DNA of 64,000 nucleotides from Cervus elaphus (GCF_910594005.1 NC_057823.1:55364015-55428014); one strand, 5' to 3'; shown: positions 22,659-35,590, numbered from the stretch's first letter. A program made the numbers and translations. The notes: generated by a model not told the origin, from the letters alone.

Positions 22659-22860
22659 AGTGAAAGTGTTAGATGCTCAGTCATGTCCGACTCTTTGCAA
22701 CCTTATAGACTGTAGACTGCCAGGCTCCTCTGTCCATGGAATTCTCCAGGCAAGAAGACTGGAGTTGGTTGCCATTCCCTTTTCCAGGGGATCTTCCCGA
22801 CCCAGGGGTTGAACCCCAGTCTCCTGCATTGCAGGCAGATTCTTTACCATCTGAGCCACA
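22659..22860 (-). mobile_element. Bov-tA SINE, antisense
   Basis: 'gtgaaagtgttagatgctca', 'catgtccgactctttgcaac', 'cttcccgacccaggggttga' and 'ttctttaccatctgagccac' define a full antisense copy. Frames read across it (71-87 codons) are SINE artefacts. Confidence 0.94.
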
Positions 22861-23956
22861 AATATAAAGGCTTTTAACCTGTGCCACCACCTCCATAAAA
22901 TAACCCTAGCACCCCAGGGGCCCAAGCAGCTACAAGTCATAACAGCCTCACTGCAGGTGAGTGGGCTCCAGGGGCTCCTGGCTTAAAATACAGGAGCCAT
23001 CTTTTCTGCTTGCAGTAGCAATAAGGCCCTGCCAACTTCTTTGTGGAAGTCTTTTTTGAGGATGAGTTCAAAATTTCTAACTGGGGTGAGGAATTTGTAA
23101 CAGCAAACTGTTCAGACTTTGGGTCTGGTTAGCCATTTGGACCACCCAGAAGGGTGTAAGGCCAGGACCCCTCACAGTTCTTTGACTTCTCCAGTGATGG
23201 GAGAGGAGCTCTGGCTATTGGCCCTTGGCTCTTGTCTTCTGGGGTACAGTTCGAGAGCACCTCTCCGTCCCCAGTGCTGATTGCCAGCAATATCCTTAGA
23301 CCCCTGAGTACTGAGAGGTGGCTCACCTTTGCTGCCAGCCTCTAAAGGCCAATTAGTGTCTGTATGCCTTGTTTATTCTACCACCATTAAAGTAAGCCAA
23401 CACACAGCTACTCTGTTTCCTACTTCTTGTGAATGAACAGGAAGTGAAGGAAGCAAGGAAGTTGATGAGGGAAAGACAAGTCTTAGCAGAAACTTGTTTC
23501 CTATATCATCCAGACAATAATATTATGGTGACTCAATAAAAAAATGTTAATCAGCAGATAAAGTAAGCAAGGACACCAAGATGATGTATATAACAGGTTT
23601 GGGAGCAGGATGAGGGAAGAGAGACACCTGAGGTGTACAATTTAAGTAGATGATGACCCTTAACATTGCTGAAGGGAGTGCTTCTTTAAGTAAGTGCTAA
23701 AGATGATTCAGTTTTTTAAGTAAAAATATATATGAGTGAGTGAGTGAGTGAGTGTGTGTGTATGAAAGGAAAAGGGCCCAAAGCATGCACCAAATGGTTA
23801 GTAACAATGACTAGATTTTCACAGTAGTTATGATGGGGGAGATTTTATTTCTCAAAAATGTGACAAAATTATGAATAATCATTACTTCCACTTTCTCCTT
23901 AATTATTTTTCAAATAACAAATGTTAAAAGGAAAAACTAAAATATTTTAAAATAAA
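22861..23956. other. Intronic sequence, no gene
   Basis: Unique-looking, with one microsatellite (23733-23762). No coding evidence. Confidence 0.5.
23733..23762. repeat. (GAGT)n/(GT)n microsatellite
   Basis: Five to six gagt units run into gtgtgtgt, then tatg. Confidence 0.9.
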
Positions 23957-24222
23957 GTTTTTTTTTTTTATTATTTTTTAGTGAGAAGAGAGGTTTTATT
24001 TGCAGTTTTATTGTTGTCTGCTCTTTGCAGTGCACAGGCTTCTCATTGCAGTGCCTTCTCTTGTTGTGGAGCACAGACTCTAGATGTGTGGACTTCAGTA
24101 GTTGTGGTGCACAGGCTTAGTTGCTCCACAGCATGTGGAATCTTCCTGGGCCAGGGATCAAACCCATGTCCCCTACATTGGCAGGTGGACATTCTTTATC
24201 CACTGTGCTAGCAGGGAAATCC
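23957..24222 (-). mobile_element. CHR-type SINE, antisense
   Basis: The cetartiodactyl tRNA-derived CHR SINE in reverse: the T-rich tail complement, then 'aggcttctcattgcagtgcc', 'ttgttgtggagcacagactc', 'gcttagttgctccacagcat' and the reversed tRNA part 'gatcaaacccatgtccccta' with 'tgctagcagggaaatcc'. The family is shared by ruminants, hippos and whales, so it supports a cetartiodactyl origin independently of BovB. Confidence 0.85.
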
Positions 24223-25765
24223 TAAGAGTTTTAATCCTAGTGTTTTAAAATAAATTTGGAAGTACTGTGAGATGTTCCTTCTCAGGTTGGTTTCAGGACC
24301 TCACCTCCTAAAATCGTGCATCCCACATGCCTCTCTTGTCTTACCCTAGTCCTGGCTCTGACTGGATTTAAATTCCCCTTTTGGGCTTTTTGTTAGCCTC
24401 CAGACCATAGTTCTTCCCTCAGCTATTGGCCATGATAGAGAATAGATATTGGTTCAATGTGTCCTTAGTTTGCCATCTCAGACTACATCTGGAATTATAT
24501 AGCAGTGAAAGGGAATAGGGGGTTTCAGATACAGAATTTCAGTTTAGAGAGACCTTTTCAGGAGTGTATGTGTTGTGGCTTAGCATGGATAATTGAAAGT
24601 TGTGGGCCCCCCCCCGCCCCCCGCCTTCTGTTAACATCAGTAATTGAAAGTTGTGTGGCAAAATAGGAACAGGTGGGTTTGATTTGCTTAGGAACTGGAA
24701 AAGCCGCATTAGAGACTTCTGCAGCATCAAAGTTCTTTGGACTTCTTGAGTACTTTGTCCCTGGCTTGCTGGTGAAACAGGTGGTGGTGGTAGAGCCATT
24801 TAAGCAAATTAGTGGTAATAGGATAAGCAAAATTTATACCGCCTTTTTGTTTCAAGGAACCAATCCTTCAGTCACGCACATCCTCTCCTCACCATGCCCT
24901 GCAAACTTGGACCCCAAAGACAGTTTCCAGCTGAAGTGGGCAAGAATTACATTGGCCATGGAGAAGGTCCTGGGATTATCAGATTATCTTTTCACAGTTT
25001 TAACTTTTTCTTTGGTTTCTCATAACCAGTCCTGCAGAAGACCTTTCCCTCCTTCAGCTTATGCTCTGTGGGGAGTACTGAGAAGCTTAGCCCCATCTAA
25101 GTGCCAAGTCAACCTGACAGGGGTAAATCTATATTTACTATATAGGAAATATATAGGAGTAATACATAGTAGAAATATAGGAGTAAATCTGTATTTATAG
25201 ACAGGAGGATCTATATAGTTGGATAACAAGACAAGTTATCCAACTGTAGCACAAGGGTGAGCCTGTGAAATTAAAAAAAAGTTTTTTTATTATCCTGCCT
25301 CACTGTGAAATAAGCACCTTCTCCTTTTGGGACTGCTGTAGCAGAAGCCCACCTCTCACCCTCTCTTTTCCTTTCTCCTTCCACCTTACATGCCCCAAAG
25401 CACGTCTGCTTTGTGCCCTTCACTTCAGCTGTTGCTCTTTGCACTTAGCCTGGTAGTAAAACAGATGGGCGATCACCCAGGAAGCTCGGCTTGCTGCTTC
25501 AGAGCTCACTGTGCTGTGCAGCTAGCTTGATTATCACGTTTAACTGGAAACATCTGTAGGGACTGTCAGAGTATAGCCAGCCTCTGAGTGTGGGCCCCGT
25601 ACATACCCTTCTCACTGTCAGACTGAATTAAATGAACGTGTTCGTAAGTGTACCTGCCTACGTCGGGCAGGGGAGCAAGTCCTTGCATCACTTTGGTGGC
25701 TCCTTGGGGTAGAGCTCAGATGCCCTGAGAACTTGTCTTACTTTTGGACTCATGCCCTGAGGAGG
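24223..25765. other. Intronic sequence, no gene supported
   Basis: Contains a C/G-rich homopurine-homopyrimidine run (24607-24625) and imperfect 'atataggagtaa' repeats (25135-25195). A 175-codon frame at 24673-25200 (+) begins in non-conserved sequence and ends in the simple repeats. It has no recognisable domain and I do not call it a gene. Confidence 0.5.
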
Positions 25766-25958
25766 AGGGCATGGATTTGATTTGGAGGAGACCCGGATTT
25801 GATTCCCAGGTTGGGCAGATCCCCTGGAGAAGGAAATGGCAACCCACTCCAGTATTCCTGCCTGGAGAATCCCATGGACAGAGGAGCCTTGCAGGCTACA
25901 GTCCATGGGGTTGCAAGAGTTGGGCACTACTGAAGCAACTTCACCACCACCTTATAGT
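25766..25958 (+). mobile_element. Bov-tA SINE, sense, degraded head
   Basis: The tRNA-like head is mutated ('gatttgattcccaggttggg'), but the body is typical: 'ctggagaaggaaatggcaac', 'ggagaatcccatggacagag', 'ctacagtccatggggttgca', ending 'gggcactactgaagcaactt'. It faces the antisense copy at 26291. Confidence 0.9.
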
Positions 25959-26290
25959 CTTAGCAAGGTAGTGTTTGTGGGAACTGACCCAATGGTGCAG
26001 CCTGTCTGGGGAAAATAAGCTTGTTGGATGCAGGCTCTGCAAGGCCTGGGTGGGGTCTCAAGATAGGGGTGAGATACAGAATTCCCTTGATGGTCAAAAC
26101 TTGGGCTCATGTTGCCTCACACTGTCTTATCCCCTTTTGGATGACCAAGCCAGCTGTCACCCAGTTTTGGGACATCTGGATGGGGAAGTTCTAATGTGAA
26201 GCCCCAGGATTACAGCATAACTCTGGATAATGGGGCACTTTGAACTGCTGTGTCGGGGTTCAGACGGCCATTGCACTGCGGGAGTCCAGT

Positions 26291-26486
26291 CGTGCTCGTG
26301 CTCAGTTGCTCAGCTGTGTCTGACTGTTTGAGACCCCCATGGACTCCTCTGTCCATGGGACTTCCCAGGCAAGAATACTGGAGTAGATTGCCATTTCCTT
26401 CTCCAGGGGATCTTCCTGACCCAGGAATCAAACCTGCATCTTTTGCGTCTCCTGCATTGACAGGCAGATTCTTTACCACTGAGCCA
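26291..26486 (-). mobile_element. Bov-tA SINE, antisense
   Basis: 'gctcagctgtgtctgactgt', 'ttgccatttccttctccagg', 'gatcttcctgacccaggaat' and 'ttctttaccactgagccata' define an antisense copy with a small insertion (atcttttgcg). It forms a convergent inverted pair with 25766-25958, about 330 nt apart. Confidence 0.93.
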
Positions 26487-26599
26487 TATGAGAAGGTCCT
26501 GCCTGTTAGGTACACCTACTCACTATTATGTCCTGTGAACACAGCAGTGAGTTTTTTTAAAGTATGGTATAAAAATATAGACTAAATATAATTTTAGAA

Positions 26600-27540
26600 A
26601 CTGTTAAGTGCTCTCAGGGAAGGGAATGCTATTAGAATGGTGGGAATGGGCAAGGAACTATTAGATCCAGATGGTCAGAGGAGGTGACATGTAAGTCCCT
26701 ACATGAATGATGTGGGAGAGCAAAGCCATGTGAAGAACTGGAGGGAGATTCTTCCAGGCAGAGGGAATAGTAAGTACAGACGCCCTTTGAAGGACAGTTG
26801 TTTGACATGGAAGCATATGTGGTTTATTCAGAGAGTCATGTCAGCGTGTCACAAGCTGAATTTGGACAACTAAGCAAGGAACAGACTAGGTATGGCTCGG
26901 GGGGAGCCATGGGAAGAAGCTTGAATTTCATTCTAATTGTAATAGGAAGTCACTGGATGATTCCGAAGAGTGACATGATCTGTTTTTGTTGTTGTTGTTT
27001 TCTCCAGTTGGTTTCCCTGTTGGTCTCTAGAAAATGAGCTGAATTGGGGTAAGGGTAGAGTCAGGGAAATCAATTGGAAGGCTGGCACAGTAATCCTGAA
27101 CTGGGATGGTGGTGGTGGAAGTGGTCAAATTTGGGATCTATCAATACTTTAAAGATAGGGCCAACAGGATTAATTTATGAGCTAGATGTGGCTTGTGAGA
27201 AGAATCAAGGATAACTCCTGGATTTTGACCTTCTGCAGGGAAGAAGGGGGTCTGGTTTTGTTATATGGGTGTGGTGGGGTGGGCAGGGATCAGGAATGAA
27301 CATATCCAGAGTTCTGTTTAGCGCTCTCAGCATACAGATGCTTTCTCTTTCATACATATCAGCATGGGACTGATGAGATGACTCAGGAGATCAATAGAGG
27401 GAGAAGAGTGGTCCCACAACAGAGTCCCAGGCATGGCAGCAGTTAGAAGTGGGGAAAGAAAGATGTAGCAACAGAAACTGGAAGGAGAAGCTGGCAATCA
27501 GATCAGAAGCTCCCGGATGTGTCCTAGTTAGGACTCACAC
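26600..27540 (+). repeat. Ancient mammalian repeat, class not assigned
   Basis: The order of phrases such as 'ttccaggcagagggaatagt', 'gaatttcattctaattgtaa', 'gacatgatctg' and 'aaggataactcctgg' is that of a long, old, widespread mammalian interspersed repeat that I recognise but cannot name. Related phrasing recurs at 54895-55440 and 60640-61430. Confidence 0.5.
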
Positions 27541-27667
27541 CTTACGCAATGAACCAAAATGGAACTCAGGAAGACTAAGCCTACCTTTTGGGAAATAGAT
27601 TACCTGGCTTGTTTAAGGTGATGACTGTGTAACTGGTTTACCATTGATGTATTTGGAAATGGAAATG

Positions 27668-27885
27668 GCACATTGTTTAAGGGTGAAGCCCTGGAATCAG
27701 ACAGACCTGAGTTCAAATTCCAGTTACACCACTTAAGCTGGGGAACCTCCTACAGTTATCTGCAGTTATCAGGGTCTCTATGTCCTGATTTATGAAAGGC
27801 AGTGGGGGGGACAGTAGGACCTACCTCTGAGTCCTGTTGTGAAGATGGAGTGAGCCGATGCATGGAAAGCGCATCATCAAAGTTG
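27668..27885 (+). repeat. MIR SINE relic, sense
   Basis: 'gccctggaatcagacagacc', 'gagttcaaattccagttaca', and later 'gtaggacctacctctgagtc' and 'tgaagatggagtgagccgat' follow MIR order from head to 3' part. About 220 nt, nearly full length. Confidence 0.78.
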
Positions 27886-28329
27886 ATGCTTGCAGCGTGC
27901 ATGTCTGGCCCGGAGTCAGCACTCAAAAATGACAGCGTTTACCTCATTAACCTCTGTTAAGGTCTTTTGCTGTGAATGTGTAATGCTTTGTGGGATACTG
28001 TCTTTTCTACTTTGCATTTTTGGGTCTTCAGTTGCTATAATGGCTTTTTGGTATCTGTTGCTGGCTCTCAGCTTGTGATAATGCCTCAGTTGCTTCAGCA
28101 CTGACACTTGCCCTGACACTTAAGACAATAATGATGTCACCCTGGAAGGGTTTGGAGAAATTCCTTCAGGGTGACTGAGCTGTGATCTCTCTGGATTGTC
28201 ACGGCAATACGGAGCTGTGTTGACCCTTCCCATCCATGGAGAAAAGCTCTTATCACTCTTTGTACCTGCTCAAAGTTAAGAGGGATCAGAATTCATACTC
28301 AAGAATGTAAGAACATTAAAATTGCTTTG

Positions 28330-28560
28330 CATTTGTTGAAGATCTTTATTCAGTATCTGATATCATTGCAAAAAAATCAAAAAGCAGTTACTGGAATGTT
28401 TAGTTTACAGAAGAGAACATTGAAATTCAAAGAGTCACATATTTTACCCGAAGCTACATTGCTACCAAGTTTCAAAGTCAGGATTTGTACCCATGATCCT
28501 ACCTGAATCCCAAGCCTGTTTAATTTCCTCACTACATTCTACCTCCATATCAGCCTTAAT
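28330..28560. repeat. MIR/L2-type ancient repeat
   Basis: 'tttacagaagagaacattga', 'agctacattgctaccaagtt' and 'aagtcaggatttgtacccat' match the familiar old-repeat pattern 'ttacagatgagraaactgag ... caggatttgaaccca'. Heavily diverged. Confidence 0.5.
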
Positions 28561-31500
28561 TACGGATCTGAAACCAAAATGATAGGAATATGGTTTACAA
28601 CTCACTTTAAGTAGATCTTTCCTTCTGATTTATTTTATTTCCTTTTCAATTTTGTAACACAATATTATTCCTTTTAAGATCATAAAAGTCTTAAGTGATT
28701 TAGTTTTTCCCATGTGGCTATTTAAATGATCTTTTTCTATAGAACTTGAGTTTTGATGAGTTTAAAAAATGGAAGGAAAGGTTGATGTTGCTTTGAGGGG
28801 GTGGTATTCATAACTAGTTTTTTGCAGTCCTCAAGATAAAAGGTCATTATTGTTCCTTACTGTTGAGTGTAAATTTTCCATACCAGTAGGTTATACTTAT
28901 GAAGAATCTCAGTAGAGTATATTCATCAGTTGAGAGCAGTCCTTAGTGCACCTTGAGTTTTTTTATTTTTTTGTCCCCTAGACCTAGGTTGCATTGTTTC
29001 CTAGATGCGGTCTCGTTTAAATTATTAGTAATCTAAGCTATGGGCAGTAGCCACCTTCCTGAGGAAGCTGGTCTACTGTTTAGAAATATATCTGAAGTTC
29101 TAACTTCATTTTCACCCCAAGTGTATACTCTAATAGCTGATCCAATTCTACTGTAACCAAATTTACCTTTGTCTCTCATTTCTCCCCTTCTTTCCACTCA
29201 AATGTTTTTGGTTGAGTGGGAGATCAAGTCTTATTTGCCTGAATATCCCCAGCATCTAGTCTGTTGGCCACATTGTAGGTGCTCAGTAAAAATTTTTTGA
29301 ATTGAGAGGAATCTCACTTTTTATGTCCTCTTAACTTCTTTGCATCTTAACTCAAATCCAGTATCTCTTTATCCTCTCTTTATCCAGTATCTCTCAAATC
29401 CAGTAACTCTTTATCCTGTCTTGTATCATGGAGCTCGTCTCTCTCATACGAAGTATTTGATGTATTTCATTTGCAGAGGGCCAATTTTAAATCATTACAC
29501 ATAAAAATTATAGCATGATTTTAGAGCAGATAATAGTCTCCAAGACACTTTAGCACTGCCCACGTTTACTTTATTGAAGATACCTTGGCAGGATCCATCC
29601 ATCCATGTTGTTGACCTTTATGTAGTGCTACCAGCCCAGTCCATCCAAATGCGTCCATACTATAATTGAGGGGGAAGTTAATAGTCTGAGAAAGATTTTA
29701 CTTTTAATGACCTGACTGTAGGTGGCTGATTAATTTCCAAGATTTGGGATCACAACCACAGTCACAGTATATTCCCGGTTGCTTAATCCCATGTTAAAAA
29801 ATTTTTAAAGTTTCTTTATCGTATGCTACTAAAATAGAGAAAGAAAATGAAAATGAAGCAAATTTGGCTGTCTGAGTCCTGCCATGGGCTCTGGATTCTC
29901 AGCTCGCTGCAATGATTGATTTGTGATGGCTCATGCAAGTGAATTTGGAATGCACGGAAAAACTGCTCACTCCTTTTTGCTCCCTTGAGTGGAATGCATG
30001 GAGTGCTGATGGGAAATCTGGCAGGAGAGCAGGGGAAGGAATATGACCCGAGTTTCCACAGATTTGGAGGGAGACATGTTTGTAACCAAAAGGGAACCCT
30101 ACCCTTTTCACTGCCCTACTTAAAGCCACAGTCTGCACTCCCCAGCATGGCATAAGAAGGCAAGCTTCCTCTGGAAACTGCTTCCCCTCTAGCCTTGCCC
30201 TGACCACTCCATTGCAAAGACCTGATGCTCTGGGAGCCATCAGCCGCTTGTGGTGCCCACAGACTTGTGCAGCTCTCTGCCTTTGCTTATGCCCTCATCT
30301 CCACCAGATGCTTTCTGTGCAGGTAAAGCTTGCTGTCCCCAGCCGAACCCTATGCATTGTGCATGCCATGGTCACAGCCTCTGAAACACTTAATTCACCA
30401 ATTTTTCTTCCTCTCTGTTATAGGACAAGCTGCTTGATGACAGGCCCAGTGTCTGCCTCATCATTGGTCCCACTCTGCCCGGCCTGCTGTAGGTGCTTCA
30501 CAGAGCAGCCTCTGGTGGGAGAAAGTGAGGGAGGCCTTCACCAGCTAGTCCCATAAACACACATGATAACAAGCTGCAGCAGAGTTCAGTCCCTCAATGA
30601 TGAGGAATCAGGTGGCGTTAGGGTTGAGCCAAGAGCCAAAGAGTTACTAGAAGTTAGTTGGATAAAGACAAAGAACATGAAGGAAGAGGCTCCCAGATAA
30701 TAGCATGTGAGCAGTGTAATTGGGGTACCAAGAGGAAGAGGCCAAGGTAGAGATTAGCTTAGGAAGTGCAGGCAGGGATGATAAAATAATTGTGTGTAGT
30801 GAATAATTTTTAAGTGAAGTCTTTAGTCTGAGCTTCATAATTAGACAGGCAGCACTGAAAGCCAGATCCTGTTTAGGAGGTCCTAGACTTTGAGTTTGGG
30901 GGTGACAGATGCAGAGTGCTCCAAAGCATTTGTTCAGCTAGACCAAGTGTTCATCCCTTCCAGCTGGAGTTGAGAGAGTGCCAAAAGTTAGCTGAGGAGC
31001 CCCAGCCCTGATGTAGCTGGTAAGGACAAGGTAGGAAGCAGACCTCTTAGCCAAAAGAATGCCCTTAAAATTCAGGTTCCATGGAAACCTATCTTGGTTG
31101 TTGAGATTCTCTCTTTTTTTAAAATCATATTATAACATTTTTAATGTTTAAATAGTTTTGGCTGCACTGATCCCTTTTACACAAGGAAACTTCCAACCTC
31201 TTAGAGCTGATATATTGTTCATCAAGGATTTTCACAAAGAAGCAAGAGTCTTCCTTCCAGCCTTTGATTGTCAGAGCTGACTCTCTGGGGTTCCAGACAG
31301 TGGCAACACAGCTTCCACTGACTGTACATGAGGTTGTTGATATTTGTTGGAAGAATTTTTTTCTTCCCAGAGTATCTGGAAAAAAGAATTGTACATCTGG
31401 GTGCAGCCATTCAAAGAACTAGAAGACTTCCAGCCCCCTCTGGTATTGCTAAAATGACACAAACCCCTTATCTATCATTGTTTAGAATTTTGACTATGGA

Positions 31501-32684
31501 GGAAATGAACCTAGGCCTCCATTTTTATTTTTTGTTTATCATACTGCAACTTTTGACAGTATACCTAAATCCACACCTGTGACCTTAGTGTAGAGCTCCA
31601 CAATGAGAAAGTAAGAAATTACCTCAAAGAGATGTAAATTCTGCCCTTGGGTTGTCTTCACCTTGGACATTATTTTAGGGTTTATTAGATGGAGATTGAG
31701 CCAACCTTCCTTGTTTTAATCAAGGTATTTCCTGACCTTCCTAGCACTTTAGGCTTCTGCTGAGATGCTTCCAGTGTAAATTATCTTCTGTAGCCTACAT
31801 CCACACTAGGAGTCTTCCTCCTTCCTAGGGGTCTTCATATGACTTGTTTTAGTCAGTACAGAGGAGACTGCTGGGCATAATTGGTTCCTTTCATGCTAAG
31901 ACATCCATGAATACCTGGAGCTACAAAGCTGTGGGTCATGTTCTTTCTGTCTCTTTTTCTCTGTCTCTATCTCTCCATCTCTTAAATATATACTGATTGC
32001 ATCTCTTTGGTACAGGTCCTGCAGTACAGCCTTCAGAGTTTGTCCTGCTGGGTCATGTTCCATTCAGTTTCCCAAGGACTAGATACAGTGTTCACCAGGA
32101 TCAGTGGCACTGTGACCCACGTTTGATATCAGAGAGCTCAAATACATGGAGAATAAAGATTTACGCAGCATTGAGAGCGCAGTCACTCATTCTTAAGAGT
32201 TCAGACCTTGCTAGTAATGAGGGGCCTCCAACGCATCAAGAAGTTAATATGATCTCTTACACACATTCAAATTAAGGCTTTGCAAAGCTGCCCTGTTGTT
32301 TCGCTGTGGGGAACCAGAGCTGTTGCCACTTGTGCTATAAGAGCTTGGTTCTTTCATTGGAATTAAAGGAATTTGCCCTTCAGCAACTTTAAAAGGATGA
32401 GAGTCTAACTGTTGGGTTTGTTTTAAAATCAGTTTAGTGCCGGAAGGCCTGTCTGGTGGAGTTCAGGAGATAGCATTCTAACCCCTGTTTACTCATGCCC
32501 AGGTTCAGTGTCTGCCAGCCCCTGAGAGCTCCCGTACCATCCTTCCCAGGCTCTTTCTGTTCCAGCCACTATAGCTTTCTTTGAGTTCTTCAAACACACC
32601 CTCCTCTGACCATAGGGCCTGGGACTGTTACCTCTTCAAGAGTATTCTTCCTTCATAGAATGAACGCCTGTACATTCTTTAGAA
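28561..32684. other. Intronic sequence, no gene recognised
   Basis: About 4 kb of largely unique intron. It contains a small 42-bp-period duplication (caaatccagtatctctttatc at 29353, repeated at 29395). Frames of up to 114 codons at 29899-30556 overlap on both strands and have no recognisable domain. Confidence 0.5.
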
Positions 32685-34046
32685 CAGTGAGTGCTTTTAT
32701 TTATTTATTTTTTTCTTTTTTATTATTAGTTGGAGGCTAATTGCTTCACAACATTTCAGTGGGTTTTGTCATACATTGATATGAATCAGCCATAGATTTA
32801 CACTTATTCCCCATCCCGATCCCCCCTCCCATCTCCCTCTCCACCCGATTCCTCTGGGTCTTCCCAGTGCACCAGGCCGGAGCACTTGTCTCATGCATCC
32901 CACCTGGGCTGGTGATCTGTTTCACCATAGATAGTATACATGCTGTTCTTTTGAAACATCCCACCCTCACCTTCTCCCACAGAGTTCAAAAGTCTGTTCT
33001 GTATTTCTGTGTCTCTTTTTCTGTTTTGCATATAGGGTTATCGTTACCATCTTTCTAAATTCCATATATATGTGTTAGTATGCTGTAATGTTCTTTATCT
33101 TTCTGGCTTACTTCACTCTGTATAAGGGGTTCCAGTTTCATCCATCTCATTAGGACTGGTTCAAATGAATTCTTTTTGACGGCTGAGTAAAATTCCATGG
33201 TGTATATGTACCACAGCTTCCTTATCCATTCATCTGCTGATGGGCATCTAGGTTGCTTCCATGTCCTGGCTATTATAAACAGTGCTGCAATGAACATTGG
33301 GGTGCATGTGTCTCTTTCAGATCTGGTTTCCTCAGTGTGTATGCCCAGAAGTGGTATTGCTGGGTCATATGGCAGTTCTATTTCCAGTTTTTTAAGGAAT
33401 CTCCACACTGTTTTCCATAGTGGCTGTACTAGTTTGCATTCCCACCAACAGTGTAAGAGGGTTCCCTTTTCTCCACAGCCTCTCCAGCATTTATGGGAAA
33501 ACTGGTCAACCACTTGCAAAAGAATGAAACTAGAACACTTTCTAACACCATACACAAAAATAAACTCAAAATGGATTAAAGATCTAAATGTAAGACCAGA
33601 AACTATAAAACTCCTAGAGGAGAACATAGGCAAAACACTCTCCGACATAAATCACAGCAAGATCCTCTATGACCCACCTCCCAGAATATTGGAAATAAAA
33701 GCAAAACTAAACAAATGGGATCTAATGAAACTTAAAAGCTTTTGCACTACAAAAGAAACTATAAGTAAGGTGAAAAGACAGCCGTCAGATTGGGAGAAAA
33801 TAATAGCAAATGAAGCAACAGACAAAGGATTAATCTCAAAAATATACAAGCAACTCCTGCAGCTCAATTCCAGAAAAATAAATGACCCAATCAAAAAATG
33901 GGCCAGAGAACTAAACAGACATTTCTCCAAAGAAGACATACAGATGGCTAACAAACACATGAAAAGGTGCTCAACGTCACTCATTATTAGAGAAATGCAA
34001 ATCAAAACCACAATGAGGTACCATTACACACCAGTGAGTGCTTTTA
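32685..34046 (-). mobile_element. Young L1 with 5' inversion (twin priming), antisense insertion
   Basis: The insertion is flanked by the 15-bp target duplication cagtgagtgctttta (32685-32699 and 34032-34046). The 3' part (about 32700-33494) is reverse-oriented L1: polyT/attatta, 3' UTR, and the end of ORF2. At 33494 it switches to sense L1 ORF2 sequence (33494-34034). The inverted block is the ORF2 segment just upstream of the 3' block, with about 32 nt missing at the joint. The minus-strand target reads cttt/aaaagc, as expected for L1 endonuclease. The inverted block ends ...acaccagt, sharing CAGT with the target. High similarity to the 37.3 and 57.3 kb copies marks a young ruminant L1. Confidence 0.95.
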
Positions 34047-34063
34047 AAGCGGGAATGACTTAG
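33197..34063 (+). other. Chimeric 288-codon frame across the L1 inversion joint
   Basis: Residues 1 to about 99 read the wrong strand of L1 ORF2/3' end. From WENWSTTCKRM onward the frame is the true ORF2 C-terminal region. The last 9 residues come from target DNA. It is a by-product of the inversion, not a gene; there is no evidence of expression. Confidence 0.85.
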
Positions 34064-35546
34064 GAAGCTTATTAAAATGCAGGTTCTCCTTCAGCAGTTC
34101 TTGAAGGAGCCTGGGATCTGGCATTTCTGACAAGTTCCCAGGTGAAGTTGGTGCAACTGGTCCTCTGGAACACTTCTTTCCATCTTCAGTTTGGTCAAGC
34201 CTTCTGTTTTTCATGCTTCTGAGGTTGTAGCCTTTCCTTCATAGAGGACTCTCAACTACTGTACCGCTTCTTTAATGTGAGCCATTGTCTGATGAATGTT
34301 TATCATCTACTAAAGTATGAACCCTGCAGGAGTGCAGAGTTCAGGGACCACCTGTTGGTTTTGCTTACCCCTTTGTTCCCAGGACCTATCACAGTATGGC
34401 ATATAGGGTGCATTGTGTCGTCCTGGCTTTTGACAGAATGGTTAAATTTATTAGTCTGAGATGCATAAGATTATAAAACCCAGGATGCATGATTTTACCC
34501 ATGCATGATTTTTTAAATGTACGTTGGTCATTTGAAAAATACTGATTAAAATCTTCCAGTGTGGACATATTTCATCATACAATACTTTTTTAAAAATAGT
34601 ATTTGTTAGTATCACCACTGATCACATTTTTCAAGTAGTCCTTAAGTATTGGGAACCTGTCAGACTCATGGTGTCAAATCCAAATTTTCTAAAATTATAC
34701 TTACTGCTTGAAAGAATGAATTTTATGATTATACCAAATACTGTCAGTTGTTTTCCTTGCAGTGACAGACTCACTTGGTTCATTTCTGAGAAAATGTCTG
34801 CCAAATACCGAAGTCTGAATAACCGCAGTTTCTCAGTTGTTCTTTCAAGCTAAAATGGTGTTTCATGAGAAAAGAGGTTAGTTTAGTTGCAGCTCAAATA
34901 ATTGCACAACTGCTCTCCCTCAAGTCAGTTCTGGTATGTAATAGAAGTACTTTGTGCCTGTTTCCTATTCATTACAATATAAAAAATATTTGTTTGGGGG
35001 AGAATGGATGTATGTATGTGTATGGCTGAGTCCCTTCACTGTTCACCTGAAACCATCACAACATTGTTAATCAACTGTACCCCAATACAAGATAGAAAGT
35101 TAAATATATATATATAAATTTTAAAAAATGTGTGCTAAGTAAACAGTCAAGATTTAATCAAATTAATAATTGCTGCTACTTTCTCTAGGGTATTTTTTTG
35201 TTTTGTTTTTTTATTTAACATGTGAGTCTGTGGTGGTGAAGAGTACAGTGATTACTGGTGCAGCTTGGTGTCACTGCTAGATTAGTGCTAAGGCATGAGC
35301 AGTTTTACATACACTTGTTATTGCATCTCATGGAAGCCTTGAAAAGGTCCCGGAGATCCTTCAGGAGTCCATGGACCACACTTTGAAAACCCCTGTCCCA
35401 GCTAAAACCAAAATCACCTTCTATTAAATATGAGTATTCCAGCCTCTTCCTTTAAGAAGAACAAGGAAAGAATTTGAAGAAATTTCCTTGTATGTTAAAG
35501 CAAATTTACTTACTTCTATAGAAATAATATCCTGAGAATTTGAGGA
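34047..35546. other. Intronic sequence with MER5-like relics
   Basis: About 34055-34170 ('aaaatgcaggttctccttca', 'gggatctggcatttctgaca') and about 35340-35400 ('agtccatggaccacactttg') resemble MER5-type hAT fragments. A short TA run lies at 35105-35115. No gene. Confidence 0.5.
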
Positions 35547-35590
35547 ATTCTATGATTCTAAAGAATGGATTCTATGATTCTAAAGAGTCC
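35547..35590. repeat. 22-bp tandem duplication abutting a SINE head
   Basis: attctatgattctaaagaat occurs at 35547 and again at 35569. The second copy runs into the head of the Bov-tA. It may be target duplication plus slippage. Confidence 0.9.

Noticed and set aside
24673..25200. 175-codon + strand frame
   Set aside because: No recognisable domain, ends in simple repeats, and competing frames lie on the other strand. Likely chance.
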